A DNA stretch of 35,102 bases from Sulfurovum sp. (GCA_015663065.1 DQSX01000032.1:1-35102); one strand, 5' to 3'; positions 24,199 through 32,466 are shown, counted from the stretch's first letter. The notes: generated by a model not told the origin, from the letters alone. Numbers and translations are program-made.

Positions 24199-26523
24199 AT
24201 GAAGATGATAGATAAAATAAAAACCTTTTTAGGTACCGATATAAAAGAAGGGCAGTATGCACTTGTCGATGACCCCATCTTTGGAAAAGTGGCAAAAGCC
24301 AAAGCACCGGACAAATGGGTTCGTTCCACCTGTGGCTACTGTGGCGTGGGCTGCGGGATGTACATTGGGGTTAAAAACGGTAAAGCCGTTTACTCCAAAG
24401 GAGACCCTTTACACCCCGTCAATATGGGTACACTCTGCCCCAAAGGTTTGAGTGAACATAAAATGGTTGAGGCAGACTCCCGCGTACCAAAACCTCTGCT
24501 CAAAAAAGAGGGGAAACTGCAGCCAGCTTCCTGGGATGAAGTCTTTAGTAAAACCTCAGAGGAGTTCAAACGTATCCAGGAGGAACACGGCAAAGGCGCG
24601 GTGGCAGTCATCTCTACGGGACAATTGCTCACTGAAGAGTTTTATGCTTTAGGAAAGTTCACGCAACTGGGTCTTGAGACCAACAACTACGACGGGAACA
24701 CCACACTTTGTATGGCTTCGGCAGTGATGGGCTACAAACAGACTTTTGGTTCAGACGGACCAACAGGCTGTTATGAAGACTTTAGCAAAGCAGATGTGAT
24801 TCTTTTGATCGGTGCCAATATTGCAGACAACCACCCTATTTTGAAACTGCATATTGCTAAAAACCAAAAAGAGACAGGGAAAAAACCAACACTCATCGTG
24901 GTAGATCCTCGAAAGTCAAAAACTTCACAAATGGCAGACATATTTGTACCCCTCTCCCCTCGTTCAGACCTTGCTCTGCTTAATGGACTTTGTTACATCA
25001 TTATGGAACAGGGTTGGGAAGATGAGAAGTTCATAAAAAACAGAACCAACGGGTACAAAGCGTTTAAAAAACATATTTTAGCCAACTACCCGCCTCAGGA
25101 AGTAGCAAACATCACGGGCTTAGATGTTAAAGAACTTTACAACCTGGCAAAGGTCTATGCCGCTGCAGACAAAGCCATGTCAGCCTGGACCATGGGAGTG
25201 AACCAGAGTTCCATTGGTACAGATACCGTCTCTGCCATCTGTAACCTGGCACTCATTACGGGAAATCTTGGAAAAGAAGGTGCTGCACCTATGTCCATTA
25301 CCGGTCAGTGTAATGCCATGGGTACGCGAGAGTTTGGTTTTACCTCATCCATTCCCGGTTACAGGAACTATGCCTCTCAAAGTGACAGAGCAGACTTTGC
25401 CAAGATCATCAACGTGCCTGAAGCGCTCATTCCTACAGCACGTGGTTATGCCTACCCACAGATCATCGATGCCATCAACCGTGGTGAGATCAAAGCGCTA
25501 TGGGTGGTTGCTACCAACCCTCTGGTCTCTTACCCGGACCAAAACGCATTGAGATCCGCACTGAAAAAACTTGACATTCTTGTGGTGCAGGATGCCTTTA
25601 TGTCTGATACTGCTCAGATCGCCGATGTGGTCTTTTCAGCAGCCACCTGGTCTGAAAAAGAGGGTTGCTACACCAACTCGGAACGTCGCTGTAACTATGC
25701 CAAAAAAGCCATAGAACCTTTGGGTGATACAAAAAGTGACTTAGACATCGTTTTGGAATTTTCAAAGTATTTTGAAGGTAAACATGAACTGCTGTTTAAA
25801 GATCTCTCAACCCCAAAAGATCTCTTTAACGAGATCAAACGTGTCAGCAAAGGACAACTCTGTGACTACTCGGGAATGGACTATGCACTCATAGAAAATC
25901 TTGGCGGGATCCAGTGGCCCTGTAATGAGCATGCTCCCAAAGGAACCAAACGTCTCTACTCAGAAGAGATGAAATGTAAGACGGCTGACGGCAGAGCCAA
26001 TCTGCTTCCTGTAGACTGGAAACCTCTCTCTGAAATGGCCTGTGAAGGTCTGCCTCTCATACTTAACACAGGACGAACAGTAGAGCAGTTCCACACCAGA
26101 ACCAAAACCGGTACCATTGGCATACTTGACGCTTTGGCTCCTGAAGCCTGGGTGGACATTCATCCCAAAGATGCACAAAAACTCAAAGTCAAAAGCGGAG
26201 ACCGTATTGCACTCTCAGGAACACGCGGTCGTGTAGAAGATGTCATCGTCAAAGTGAGTCAAACGGTAAGAGAGGGAAATGTCTTTGTGCCTTTCCACTT
26301 TAACGAACAGCTCATCAACAACATTACCATCCCGGAGTTTGACCCAAAATCGTTTGAACCCAACTACAAACAGTGTGCAGTACAGTTGCACTCAGAAGCA
26401 GTACCGGAAGGCATTGCCTATGAAGAAGTGGAGATATCTGGTTATTTGGAAGGGGTGAAGGTGTATCACGATGAAGAAGTAGTCGATGAAAAAAGTGAAA
26501 TATCTCACGATGTAGCACGGTAA
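24199..26523 (+). CDS. nasA: Assimilatory nitrate reductase, molybdopterin catalytic subunit
   Basis: 774 aa. The N-terminal 4Fe-4S site is Cys45-x2-Cys48-x3-Cys52 with Cys80 (STCGYCGVGCG ... LCPKG). The molybdenum ligand is Cys171 in NTTLCMASAVMGYK, and FGSDGPTGCYEDF matches NarB/NasA. Later blocks typical of the family are MGVNQSSIGTDTV, GQCNAMGTREFGF, VFSAATWSEKEGCYTNSERR and NTGRTVEQFHTRTKTG. It lacks a Tat signal and is therefore cytoplasmic, unlike NapA. It reduces nitrate to nitrite. There is no C-terminal ferredoxin or flavodoxin domain, so electrons must come from another protein, most likely the fused iron-sulfur/membrane protein upstream. AGGAAA lies before the ATG; a second ATG is at 24205. 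Confidence 0.92.
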   Translation: MKMIDKIKTFLGTDIKEGQYALVDDPIFGKVAKAKAPDKWVRSTCGYCGVGCGMYIGVKNGKAVYSKGDPLHPVNMGTLCPKGLSEHKMVEADSRVPKPLLKKEGKLQPASWDEVFSKTSEEFKRIQEEHGKGAVAVISTGQLLTEEFYALGKFTQLGLETNNYDGNTTLCMASAVMGYKQTFGSDGPTGCYEDFSKADVILLIGANIADNHPILKLHIAKNQKETGKKPTLIVVDPRKSKTSQMADIFVPLSPRSDLALLNGLCYIIMEQGWEDEKFIKNRTNGYKAFKKHILANYPPQEVANITGLDVKELYNLAKVYAAADKAMSAWTMGVNQSSIGTDTVSAICNLALITGNLGKEGAAPMSITGQCNAMGTREFGFTSSIPGYRNYASQSDRADFAKIINVPEALIPTARGYAYPQIIDAINRGEIKALWVVATNPLVSYPDQNALRSALKKLDILVVQDAFMSDTAQIADVVFSAATWSEKEGCYTNSERRCNYAKKAIEPLGDTKSDLDIVLEFSKYFEGKHELLFKDLSTPKDLFNEIKRVSKGQLCDYSGMDYALIENLGGIQWPCNEHAPKGTKRLYSEEMKCKTADGRANLLPVDWKPLSEMACEGLPLILNTGRTVEQFHTRTKTGTIGILDALAPEAWVDIHPKDAQKLKVKSGDRIALSGTRGRVEDVIVKVSQTVREGNVFVPFHFNEQLINNITIPEFDPKSFEPNYKQCAVQLHSEAVPEGIAYEEVEISGYLEGVKVYHDEEVVDEKSEISHDVAR

Positions 26524-26535
26524 AGCATCTATATA

Positions 26536-26564
26536 GGGCGTTTTTTGTAAAAAACTCCTTTTTT
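26536..26564 (+). terminator. Likely terminator of the nirA-nasA operon
   Basis: GTTTTTT (26540-26546) pairs with AAAAAAC (26549-26555), and GG (26537-26538) with CC (26557-26558), followed by a six-T run (26559-26564). It begins 13 bases after the nasA stop. The stem is AT-rich, so efficiency is uncertain. Confidence 0.55.
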
Positions 26565-26627
26565 GGCTAAGATATACTTAATTCATTATAATGCAAAAAT
26601 AAGAAAGAGAAGTGCCATCATGCTATT

Positions 26628-26647
26628 TAGCACGCCTGTGCTATAAT
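26628..26647 (+). promoter_or_regulatory. thiI promoter -10 overlapping a palindrome
   Basis: TAGCAC-GCCT-GTGCTA (26628-26643) is a perfect 6-bp-arm palindrome that runs into TATAAT (26642-26647). The predicted start of transcription, near 26654, leaves under ten bases before the ATG at 26662. The palindrome could be an operator over the -10. Confidence 0.45.
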
Positions 26648-26661
26648 GCCACTTATTAAAC

Positions 26662-28140
26662 ATGAAGGTCATCTCTTTGGAAACTCCTGCAGTAAAAACT
26701 CAAAAATTCATCTTAAAACTTTTCCCTGAGATCATGGTAAAAGGCTCTTCAGCCAAAAGACAGATGGTTGGACAACTCTACAATAACCTTGTGAAACTTT
26801 TAGAGAGATTCTCTACAGATATTCATATCAAAAAGTTCTCAGACAAAATAGAAGTACTTACTCCCCTTGACGTAGTAGTGGAAGTGAGACAATGTCTTTT
26901 GGACACCCCGGGTATTGAGCAGGTGCTTGAAGCGCTGCAGTTTAATGACATGGACTCTCTTGACAAGATCAAAGTCAAAGTTGCAGAGATGATGACACAT
27001 AAGATAGAGGGGAAAACCTTTGTAGTACGTGTCAAACGTTCCGGAAAACATGAGTACAACTCCACAAAGATCGAACAAACCGTCGGTGGTTACATGCTGG
27101 CGCACTCTTCCGCCAAAGGTGTTGACCTGCACAACCCGGAAGTGACCATTAGAATAGAACTCATTAACGACCAGCTCAACATCATTACTACCAAACATGC
27201 GGGACTCAGCGGTTTTCCCATCGGTACTCAGGGAGACATCCTCTCTTTAATGTCAGGTGGGTTTGACTCTACCATCGCCTCTTACCTGACAATGAAACGA
27301 GGGTTAAAAACACACTTCATCTTCTTTAACCTTGGCGGTATAGCCCATGAGATAGGTGTAAAACAAGTAGCACTGTACCTCTGGTCTAAGTTTGGTGCTT
27401 CACATAGAGTGAAGTTCATCTCCGTGCCTTTCGAAGCTGTAGTAGAAGAGATTTTCCGTTCTACCCATGAGAGCTATATGGGAGTGACCCTCAAACGTCT
27501 TATGCTCATGGCCTCTGAAAGAGTAGCCAATGAACTGGAAATTGATGCCTTGCTCACCGGTGAATCTGTAGCACAGGTTTCCAGCCAGACACTGCGCAAC
27601 CTGGCACTCATTGACCAAGTGACCAATAAACTTATACTCCGTCCGCTTGCCACTATGAACAAACCAGATATCATCAACATTGCCAATGACATAGGGACCA
27701 AACGTTTTGCTGAAAATATGCCTGAGTATTGTGGTGTGATCTCTAAAAATCCCATTATCCATGGTTCATACAAACGTATGGAGAGAGAAGCGAAACGTTT
27801 CAACTATGAAGTCTTAGACAAAGCGGTAGAAGATGCACAACATCTTTATGTTGATGAGATCATTGATGATGTAGCCTCTGCTTCTCCGGTGGAGGTGATC
27901 AAAGATCTAAATGATGATAACAATTTTGTCGTGATCGATATACGTGCAGAAGATGAATGTATAGAAACATCTTGTAAAAGCATCAAAATACCTTTCCATC
28001 AACTCAAAACAGAGTTTAAAAAACTTCCTAAAGACAAAGAGTACCTGCTCTATTGTGAAAAAGGGATCATGAGTCAACTGCATGCCCAGTATCTACGTGA
28101 TGCAGATGATGTGAAAAATGTGCGGGTTTACAGACCTTGA
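26662..28140 (+). CDS. thiI: tRNA 4-thiouridine synthase ThiI with C-terminal rhodanese domain
   Basis: 492 aa. Domain order is N-terminal ferredoxin-like and THUMP (15-175), PP-loop pyrophosphatase with SGGFDST (198-204), then rhodanese (415-492). Key residues are Cys357 in MPEYCGVISKNP and the persulfide Cys465 in YCEKGIMS, the pair used by E. coli ThiI to move sulfur onto tRNA uridine-8; the rhodanese domain also serves thiazole synthesis. The ATG at 26662 has almost no ribosome binding site and would sit under ten bases from the TATAAT-predicted transcript start. A TTG at 26677 (Leu6) has AAGGT at a good distance and may be the real start. The gene is monocistronic, ending before an inverted repeat. 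Confidence 0.93.
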   Translation: MKVISLETPAVKTQKFILKLFPEIMVKGSSAKRQMVGQLYNNLVKLLERFSTDIHIKKFSDKIEVLTPLDVVVEVRQCLLDTPGIEQVLEALQFNDMDSLDKIKVKVAEMMTHKIEGKTFVVRVKRSGKHEYNSTKIEQTVGGYMLAHSSAKGVDLHNPEVTIRIELINDQLNIITTKHAGLSGFPIGTQGDILSLMSGGFDSTIASYLTMKRGLKTHFIFFNLGGIAHEIGVKQVALYLWSKFGASHRVKFISVPFEAVVEEIFRSTHESYMGVTLKRLMLMASERVANELEIDALLTGESVAQVSSQTLRNLALIDQVTNKLILRPLATMNKPDIINIANDIGTKRFAENMPEYCGVISKNPIIHGSYKRMEREAKRFNYEVLDKAVEDAQHLYVDEIIDDVASASPVEVIKDLNDDNNFVVIDIRAEDECIETSCKSIKIPFHQLKTEFKKLPKDKEYLLYCEKGIMSQLHAQYLRDADDVKNVRVYRP

Positions 28141-28146
28141 CATTCT

Positions 28147-28210
28147 TAGGAACCTTGAACTTGTTCAAGTCTTTAAGCCAACATAGCCTTAAACGAGTTT
28201 AAGGTTCCTA
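28147..28210. repeat. REP-like palindromic element A between convergent genes
   Basis: 64 bp between the stops of thiI and the truncated DUF234 gene. TAGGAA (28147-28152) pairs with TTCCTA (28205-28210). Inside are two perfect hairpins: CTTGAAC/GTTCAAG (28154-28169) and CCTTAAAC/GTTTAAGG (28187-28204). The halves can also pair with each other as one long imperfect hairpin. Its first 24 bases resemble element B at 32467. It may also work as a two-way terminator. Confidence 0.55.
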
Positions 28211-28216
28211 TTTATT

Positions 28217-29122
28217 TTAATCCAAAAGAATTTTAAGGTCTTCCAAATCAAAAAGAAGCAGTTTTTCATCTTTCAAAGAGAGCAGTTCATTGGAAAACCC
28301 GCTTTTTGAAAAAAGTGCATAGATATCTACGGCTATACCTGACTGAAGGGCTTTCTCTTTAAGCTTATTGAGCTCATTTTTGCATATTTTCCGATCTTTG
28401 TATTTACACTCGCCCAGTATCAGTTTCTTATCTTTTGTAATGGCGAGGATGTCAAACTCACTATGTTGGTTCCAGTAAGACCCAGAGCTTAAAAGTGCTG
28501 TGCTCTTTTCATAATATTTCACAAGAAGATCATTACAAAGCTGTTCGTAGATCAAGGTACGCAGTCGTTCATAATGTTTTTCAAAGTTTTCCAGAAAATC
28601 ATTACCCCTGCCTTCTATCAGCTCTTTTCTATAGTACGTCACAAATCCAAACCAAAAACGCATAAAAGGCTGTACAAAACGCAATTTGTCCTGTACCCTG
28701 TAGGAACGTAGCTCTTTTTTAAGTTTATGTTTGGGATGTATTTTCAGTGGCTGTTCTCGGGTAGGTTCGATATAGAGTATATTTAAAGCGATAAGTTCAT
28801 CGATGATCGCTTCACCGCTACCTTCACTTAACCTTGCTTTTCTTAATACAGAGTAGAACTTTCCATCACCTCTTGCCACCGCCATCAATACATCACGATA
28901 GGGACTTTCAAGCAGGTAAGAGGGAGAAACAAGTGTTTGGAACTTGACAAAATCTTCTACAAAATTACTTTGCACCATAGAGAAGACATTGTCAAAAAAG
29001 TCCAGCTCTATATTCTCTTCTATTCCACCTAGAATTGAGAAGTGTTCAACCGACTGTTCCAGTGTTAAATGGGGGTTGTAATGACAAAAGTAGTTAAATG
29101 CATTTTTTATGGGACGTTTACC
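28217..29122 (-). pseudogene. 5'-truncated archaeal-type ATPase with DUF234 / PD-(D/E)XK-like C-terminus
   Basis: The open frame runs from a TGA at 29123-29125 to 28217 (301 codons plus stop). Its first residues, RPIKNAFNYFCHYNPHLTLE, and SILGGIEENIEL match the part that follows the P-loop domain in this ATPase family, well upstream of the first ATG (28978). The C-terminal half is DUF234-like: SPSYLLESPYRDVLMAVARG, then RFVQPFMRFWFGFVTYYRKE, and SEFDILAITKDKKLILGECK with the D-x(n)-E-x-K layout of a PD-(D/E)XK nuclease. The whole N-terminal P-loop ATPase (about 150-200 residues) is missing, and nothing like Walker A or B remains. A 253-aa product from 28978 is possible but would lack the ATPase. 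Some relatives act as defence or mobile-element proteins. Confidence 0.7.
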
Positions 29123-29170
29123 TCATTTTTTTATTCATAGTGTTCAACTATAAGTTTAACATAGATTTGA

Positions 29171-29208
29171 TATAATACCTTATAGAATAAATGGCTATTT
29201 TTTAATCA
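29171..29208 (+). promoter_or_regulatory. Promoter and possible autorepression site of the NtrC-like gene
   Basis: TATAAT at 29171-29176 predicts transcription from about 29183. Just downstream, TGGCTA-N5-TAATCA (29192-29208) is a 10/12 match to the nitrogen palindrome with the exact N5 spacing, ending 15 bases before the ATG. A site here would block rather than activate transcription. No clear -35 is seen. Confidence 0.5.
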
Positions 29209-29223
29209 TTATAAAGTACGACT

Positions 29224-29958
29224 ATGCAACAATTTTTCACCAAATCTGAACAGGTACACAATATCATCAAAGGATTTAACCTTACAAAAACCCTCTTTGT
29301 CTCCTCTATCATTATAGGGGAAGAGCATATTGGGAAAAAGCTTTTTGTAAAACATCTTTTTCCTGATGCTCCTGTAGTATCCGGAGAAGATCAGGGAGCT
29401 GTGGTAGACGCGTTAAGGGAGTATGATGAGCTGATCATCACCGACTTTGAAAAACTGCGTAATCAGGAGTCGCTGGAGCTGGACAATAAGCGCATCATTG
29501 CCACAGCTTCTTATATAGGCAATCAAACGATCATTGATGATATGTTTGCATTTATCTATACCCTGCCCTCGCTCAAAGAACGTCCTGAAGATGTTGAATA
29601 CATTAAAGCACTCTTTATCAAAGAGGCAGCGTCAGACTTGATGCTGACAAATACAAACTTTGACATCACTGCAATCCCTGTCAACCTGACACAAAACACA
29701 AAAAGTCTTAAAAGTACTATATACCGATATCTTATGATACATTCAATGAGTAAAAATGAGATACAGGATGCTGTCTACTCATATGTTTCGGAAAAACTTG
29801 AGGGAAATAACGGATACAAGGAGCATCTTGCACTTTACGAAAAACCACTGATAGAAGCCGGATTGAAAAAATTTGGTTCGCAACTGCAACTTTCCCAAAT
29901 ACTGGGGATCAATAGAAATACCCTTAGGAAGAAGATACATGAACACCACATCGACTGA
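29224..29958 (+). CDS. NtrC-like regulator without receiver domain or sigma54 loop
   Basis: 244 aa. The C-terminus is a Fis-type helix-turn-helix (YEKPLIEAGLKKFGSQLQLS, then QILGINRNTLRKKIHE, 205-240) like the DNA-binding domain of NtrC. Before it is a shrunken AAA+ domain: a ruined Walker A (GEEHIGKK, 32-39, where NtrC has GExGTGKE), DELIITDFEKL (68-78) at Walker B, RIIATASY (90-97) at the sensor, and LPSLKERPEDVEYIKALF (114-131), a clear match to the LPPLRERPEDI motif. The GAFTGA loop that contacts sigma54 is absent, as is a receiver domain. It should therefore bind DNA without opening sigma54 promoters. It overlaps the NtrB-like gene by 20 bp and lies upstream of amtB-glnK, so I propose it as the nitrogen regulator recognising TGATTA-N5-TAATCA. 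Confidence 0.75.
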   Translation: MQQFFTKSEQVHNIIKGFNLTKTLFVSSIIIGEEHIGKKLFVKHLFPDAPVVSGEDQGAVVDALREYDELIITDFEKLRNQESLELDNKRIIATASYIGNQTIIDDMFAFIYTLPSLKERPEDVEYIKALFIKEAASDLMLTNTNFDITAIPVNLTQNTKSLKSTIYRYLMIHSMSKNEIQDAVYSYVSEKLEGNNGYKEHLALYEKPLIEAGLKKFGSQLQLSQILGINRNTLRKKIHEHHID

Positions 29959-30658
29959 GTCTGAAAACACCATAGATTTTCAGAGTTTTCTGGACTGGGA
30001 CAACAGTCCTTTTATACTCTTTAATGCTGCTGGCAAGATCCTCTATCTTAACAATGCTGCAGAAATTCTTTTTGGTTATGTCTCCAAAAAAGAGCTGTAT
30101 GACCTTGCACTTGCCTATGCCCCTCATGACTTTGGGTACACAACCACCACACTGGCACTCAATTATGATGCCTTTACCTTTTATGCCATCACGGTAGGGT
30201 ATGAGAATGAAGATCAGATCTCTATTCGTTTTTACAATGCGCCACGGATCAAATCCAATGTACCTATTGAAAGAGACAAACTTGTGGAGACAAACATCAA
30301 CCTTCTGCTTGAAGCCAATATTGTTCTTTTTAAAACAAAGAACAGTAACCATCTTCAACTCCTGACCGATCATGATATACCTACATTTAAAATAGACCAG
30401 AACAAATTTTCAAAACTGCTTAGAAAGACACTTGAATCATTCAGGTCATCAGACTCCATCCATATTACACTCAAATTATTGACCGGTGAACATGTGATCA
30501 TTGCAGGAAAGAAAAAAGCCATTGCCCAACTCAGAGTTGAAGCAAACGGCCGATACACTGACGCAGATGAGGAGATCAAAAATATTGCTATGCACTGCCA
30601 CATTACACACATTCTTAAAGAGAAAAGTATCAAACTAGAAATACCACTCATTGATTAA
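29939..30658 (+). CDS. NtrB-like PAS protein with degenerate kinase domain
   Basis: 239 aa from ATG 29939, chosen because AGGAAGAAG precedes it; an upstream in-frame TTG at 29873 is not supported. Residues about 14-105 form a PAS domain (FLDWDNSPFILFNAAGKILY, LNNAAEILFGY) placed as in NtrB. The remaining part lines up only loosely with a histidine kinase: no phosphorylatable His in an H-E-x-x-N/P motif, a residual DQNKFSKLLRKTLESF where the N-box helix should be, no N-box Asn and no DxGxG, then an end KEKSIKLEIPLID like the last strand of HATPase domains. It should not be an active kinase. It overlaps the NtrC-like gene, and its stop codon lies within the amtB operator. A sensory or PII-binding partner of the NtrC-like protein is my inference. 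Confidence 0.7.
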   Translation: MNTTSTESENTIDFQSFLDWDNSPFILFNAAGKILYLNNAAEILFGYVSKKELYDLALAYAPHDFGYTTTTLALNYDAFTFYAITVGYENEDQISIRFYNAPRIKSNVPIERDKLVETNINLLLEANIVLFKTKNSNHLQLLTDHDIPTFKIDQNKFSKLLRKTLESFRSSDSIHITLKLLTGEHVIIAGKKKAIAQLRVEANGRYTDADEEIKNIAMHCHITHILKEKSIKLEIPLID

Positions 30659-30705
30659 AAATTAATCACTCTGCCGATAAAATATACTTCATTAAATGCT
30701 ATCAT
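30652..30705 (+). promoter_or_regulatory. amtB promoter with exact nitrogen palindrome
   Basis: TGATTA-N5-TAATCA at 30652-30668 overlaps the stop codon (30656-30658) of the NtrB-like gene. TATCAT (30700-30705) is 48 bp from first base to first base, as at nirA and narK. The predicted leader is about 27 bases and contains AAAGGAA ahead of the amtB ATG. Confidence 0.72.
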
Positions 30706-30738
30706 ATCCCTTGAAATAATAAAACAAAGGAATAAAGC

Positions 30739-32046
30739 ATGAAGTTAAAACTTTTCGCTCTACTGGCAACACTCTTGCCAATTGCTGCATTTGCAGAAGA
30801 CAAACTTGATTCGGGTGACACAGCATGGATGATGATGTCCACAGCACTCGTTCTACTAATGACACCGGCAGGACTGGCACTTTTTTATGCAGGTATGACA
30901 CGATCTAAAAATGCCTTAAATACCTATGCAATGGTGATGGGTGCATTTGTACTTGCATTTGTTGTGTGGATCGTTGCAGGATACTCCATAGCATTCGGTA
31001 CTTGTGAAAATGCTACATTACAAAATGTATTTGGAGGACTTGGAAATGTACTTCTTTCAGGTACAAAATGGACTGACCTTTCAGGTTCTTACCCCACATA
31101 TGTGTTTGTTGCATTCCAGGGAACATTTGCTGCTATTACAGTAGCGATTGCATCTGGTTCAGTCATCGGTCGTATGAAGTTCTCTACATGGATGGTGATC
31201 GTTGCCCTATGGGGTCTGGTTGTATATGCTCCTATTACTCACATGGTATGGGGTGGAGACGGTGCACTTCTTTTTGATGCTGGTGCACTTGACTTTGCCG
31301 GTGGTACAGTGGTACACATGAATGGTGGTTTGGCTGGTCTTGTACTTGCCATCCTGGTAGGTAAAAGAACAGGCTACAACAAAGTACCTATGAAACCTTT
31401 CAGTATTATCTTTACAGCAGCAGGTGCTGCACTACTATGGTTCGGTTGGTATGGATTTAACGGCGGTTCTGCATTTGGTGCAAATGCCATTGCCGGTCTT
31501 GCTGTACTTACTACCACTGTTGCTACTGCAGTTGCAGGATTGACCTGGGTACTGATTGAGTGGTTTGTGTTTAAAAAGCCTACACTGCTTGGTATCGCAT
31601 CTGGTATCATTGCCGGTCTTGTGGCTATTACTCCGGCAGCAGGATTTGTTTCTGTTGGCGGTGCATTCATCATTGGTATCTTCGGATCAGTGATCGCATT
31701 CTTCGGTGTTGTGACACTTAAAAAGAAACTTGGTTATGATGATTCACTGGATGCTTTTGGTATTCACTTCCTGGCTGGTCTATGGGGGGCACTTGCAACC
31801 GGTTTCCTTGCACTAAATGACAAAGATCTTCTATGGGATGGTCCACTTAAAGAGTCTGGAGACAGAATGGGACAATTCATGGTGCAAGTTGAATCCGTAG
31901 TCATTGTGGGTCTGTGGACCTTGATCGGTACCGTCGTTGTCTATTATGTGGCGTCTGCATTGACAGGTGGTGCCAGAGTCGACGCCGAAACTGAAGAGAT
32001 GGGCCTAGATGAAGCTGTACACGGTGAAAAAGGCATGAATCTGTAA
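30739..32046 (+). CDS. amtB: Ammonium transporter AmtB (E. coli type)
   Basis: 435 aa. A cleavable signal (MKLKLFALLATLLPIAAFA) is followed by 11 predicted membrane helices, the usual Amt layout. The twin pore histidines are His193 (VVHMNGG) and His343 (AFGIHFLAG); Asp185 (LDFAGG) matches the conserved residue near the outer site, and FQGTFAAIT carries the Phe gate. The cytoplasmic tail ends ETEEMGLDEAVHGEKGMNL, the conserved stretch that docks GlnK. It imports ammonium when scarce. It is followed by glnK after 76 bp and preceded by the regulator pair. Confidence 0.95.
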   Translation: MKLKLFALLATLLPIAAFAEDKLDSGDTAWMMMSTALVLLMTPAGLALFYAGMTRSKNALNTYAMVMGAFVLAFVVWIVAGYSIAFGTCENATLQNVFGGLGNVLLSGTKWTDLSGSYPTYVFVAFQGTFAAITVAIASGSVIGRMKFSTWMVIVALWGLVVYAPITHMVWGGDGALLFDAGALDFAGGTVVHMNGGLAGLVLAILVGKRTGYNKVPMKPFSIIFTAAGAALLWFGWYGFNGGSAFGANAIAGLAVLTTTVATAVAGLTWVLIEWFVFKKPTLLGIASGIIAGLVAITPAAGFVSVGGAFIIGIFGSVIAFFGVVTLKKKLGYDDSLDAFGIHFLAGLWGALATGFLALNDKDLLWDGPLKESGDRMGQFMVQVESVVIVGLWTLIGTVVVYYVASALTGGARVDAETEEMGLDEAVHGEKGMNL

Positions 32047-32057
32047 GTAGACGTGAT

Positions 32058-32071
32058 CAGGCAAAAGCCTG
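32058..32071 (+). other. Small hairpin between amtB and glnK
   Basis: CAGGC (32058-32062) and GCCTG (32067-32071) form a GC-rich 5-bp stem with AAAA loop, 11 bases after the amtB stop. It has no following U-run, so partial attenuation or RNA processing is more likely than full termination; the effect is unproven. Confidence 0.35.
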
Positions 32072-32113
32072 TTGCGTTTGTGGTGTAAAATTTATAGTAT
32101 ATAGAAACAATAA

Positions 32114-32464
<351 letters not shown>

Positions 32465-32466
32465 AG

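Noticed and set aside
26581-26661. A small RNA or peptide gene between nasA and thiI, suggested by two TATAAT boxes.
   Set aside because: No open frame with a ribosome binding site and no stable structure apart from the palindrome over the second -10.
29873-29938. Upstream extension of the NtrB-like PAS protein from a TTG at 29873.
   Set aside because: The extension overlaps the helix-turn-helix of the preceding gene in another frame and has no ribosome binding site; ATG 29939 has AGGAAGAAG.
30652-30738. Sigma54 promoter upstream of amtB, as in many NtrC-controlled amt genes.
   Set aside because: No GG-N10-GC pair at usable spacing was seen here or upstream of nirA or narK, whereas good sigma70-type -10 boxes are present.
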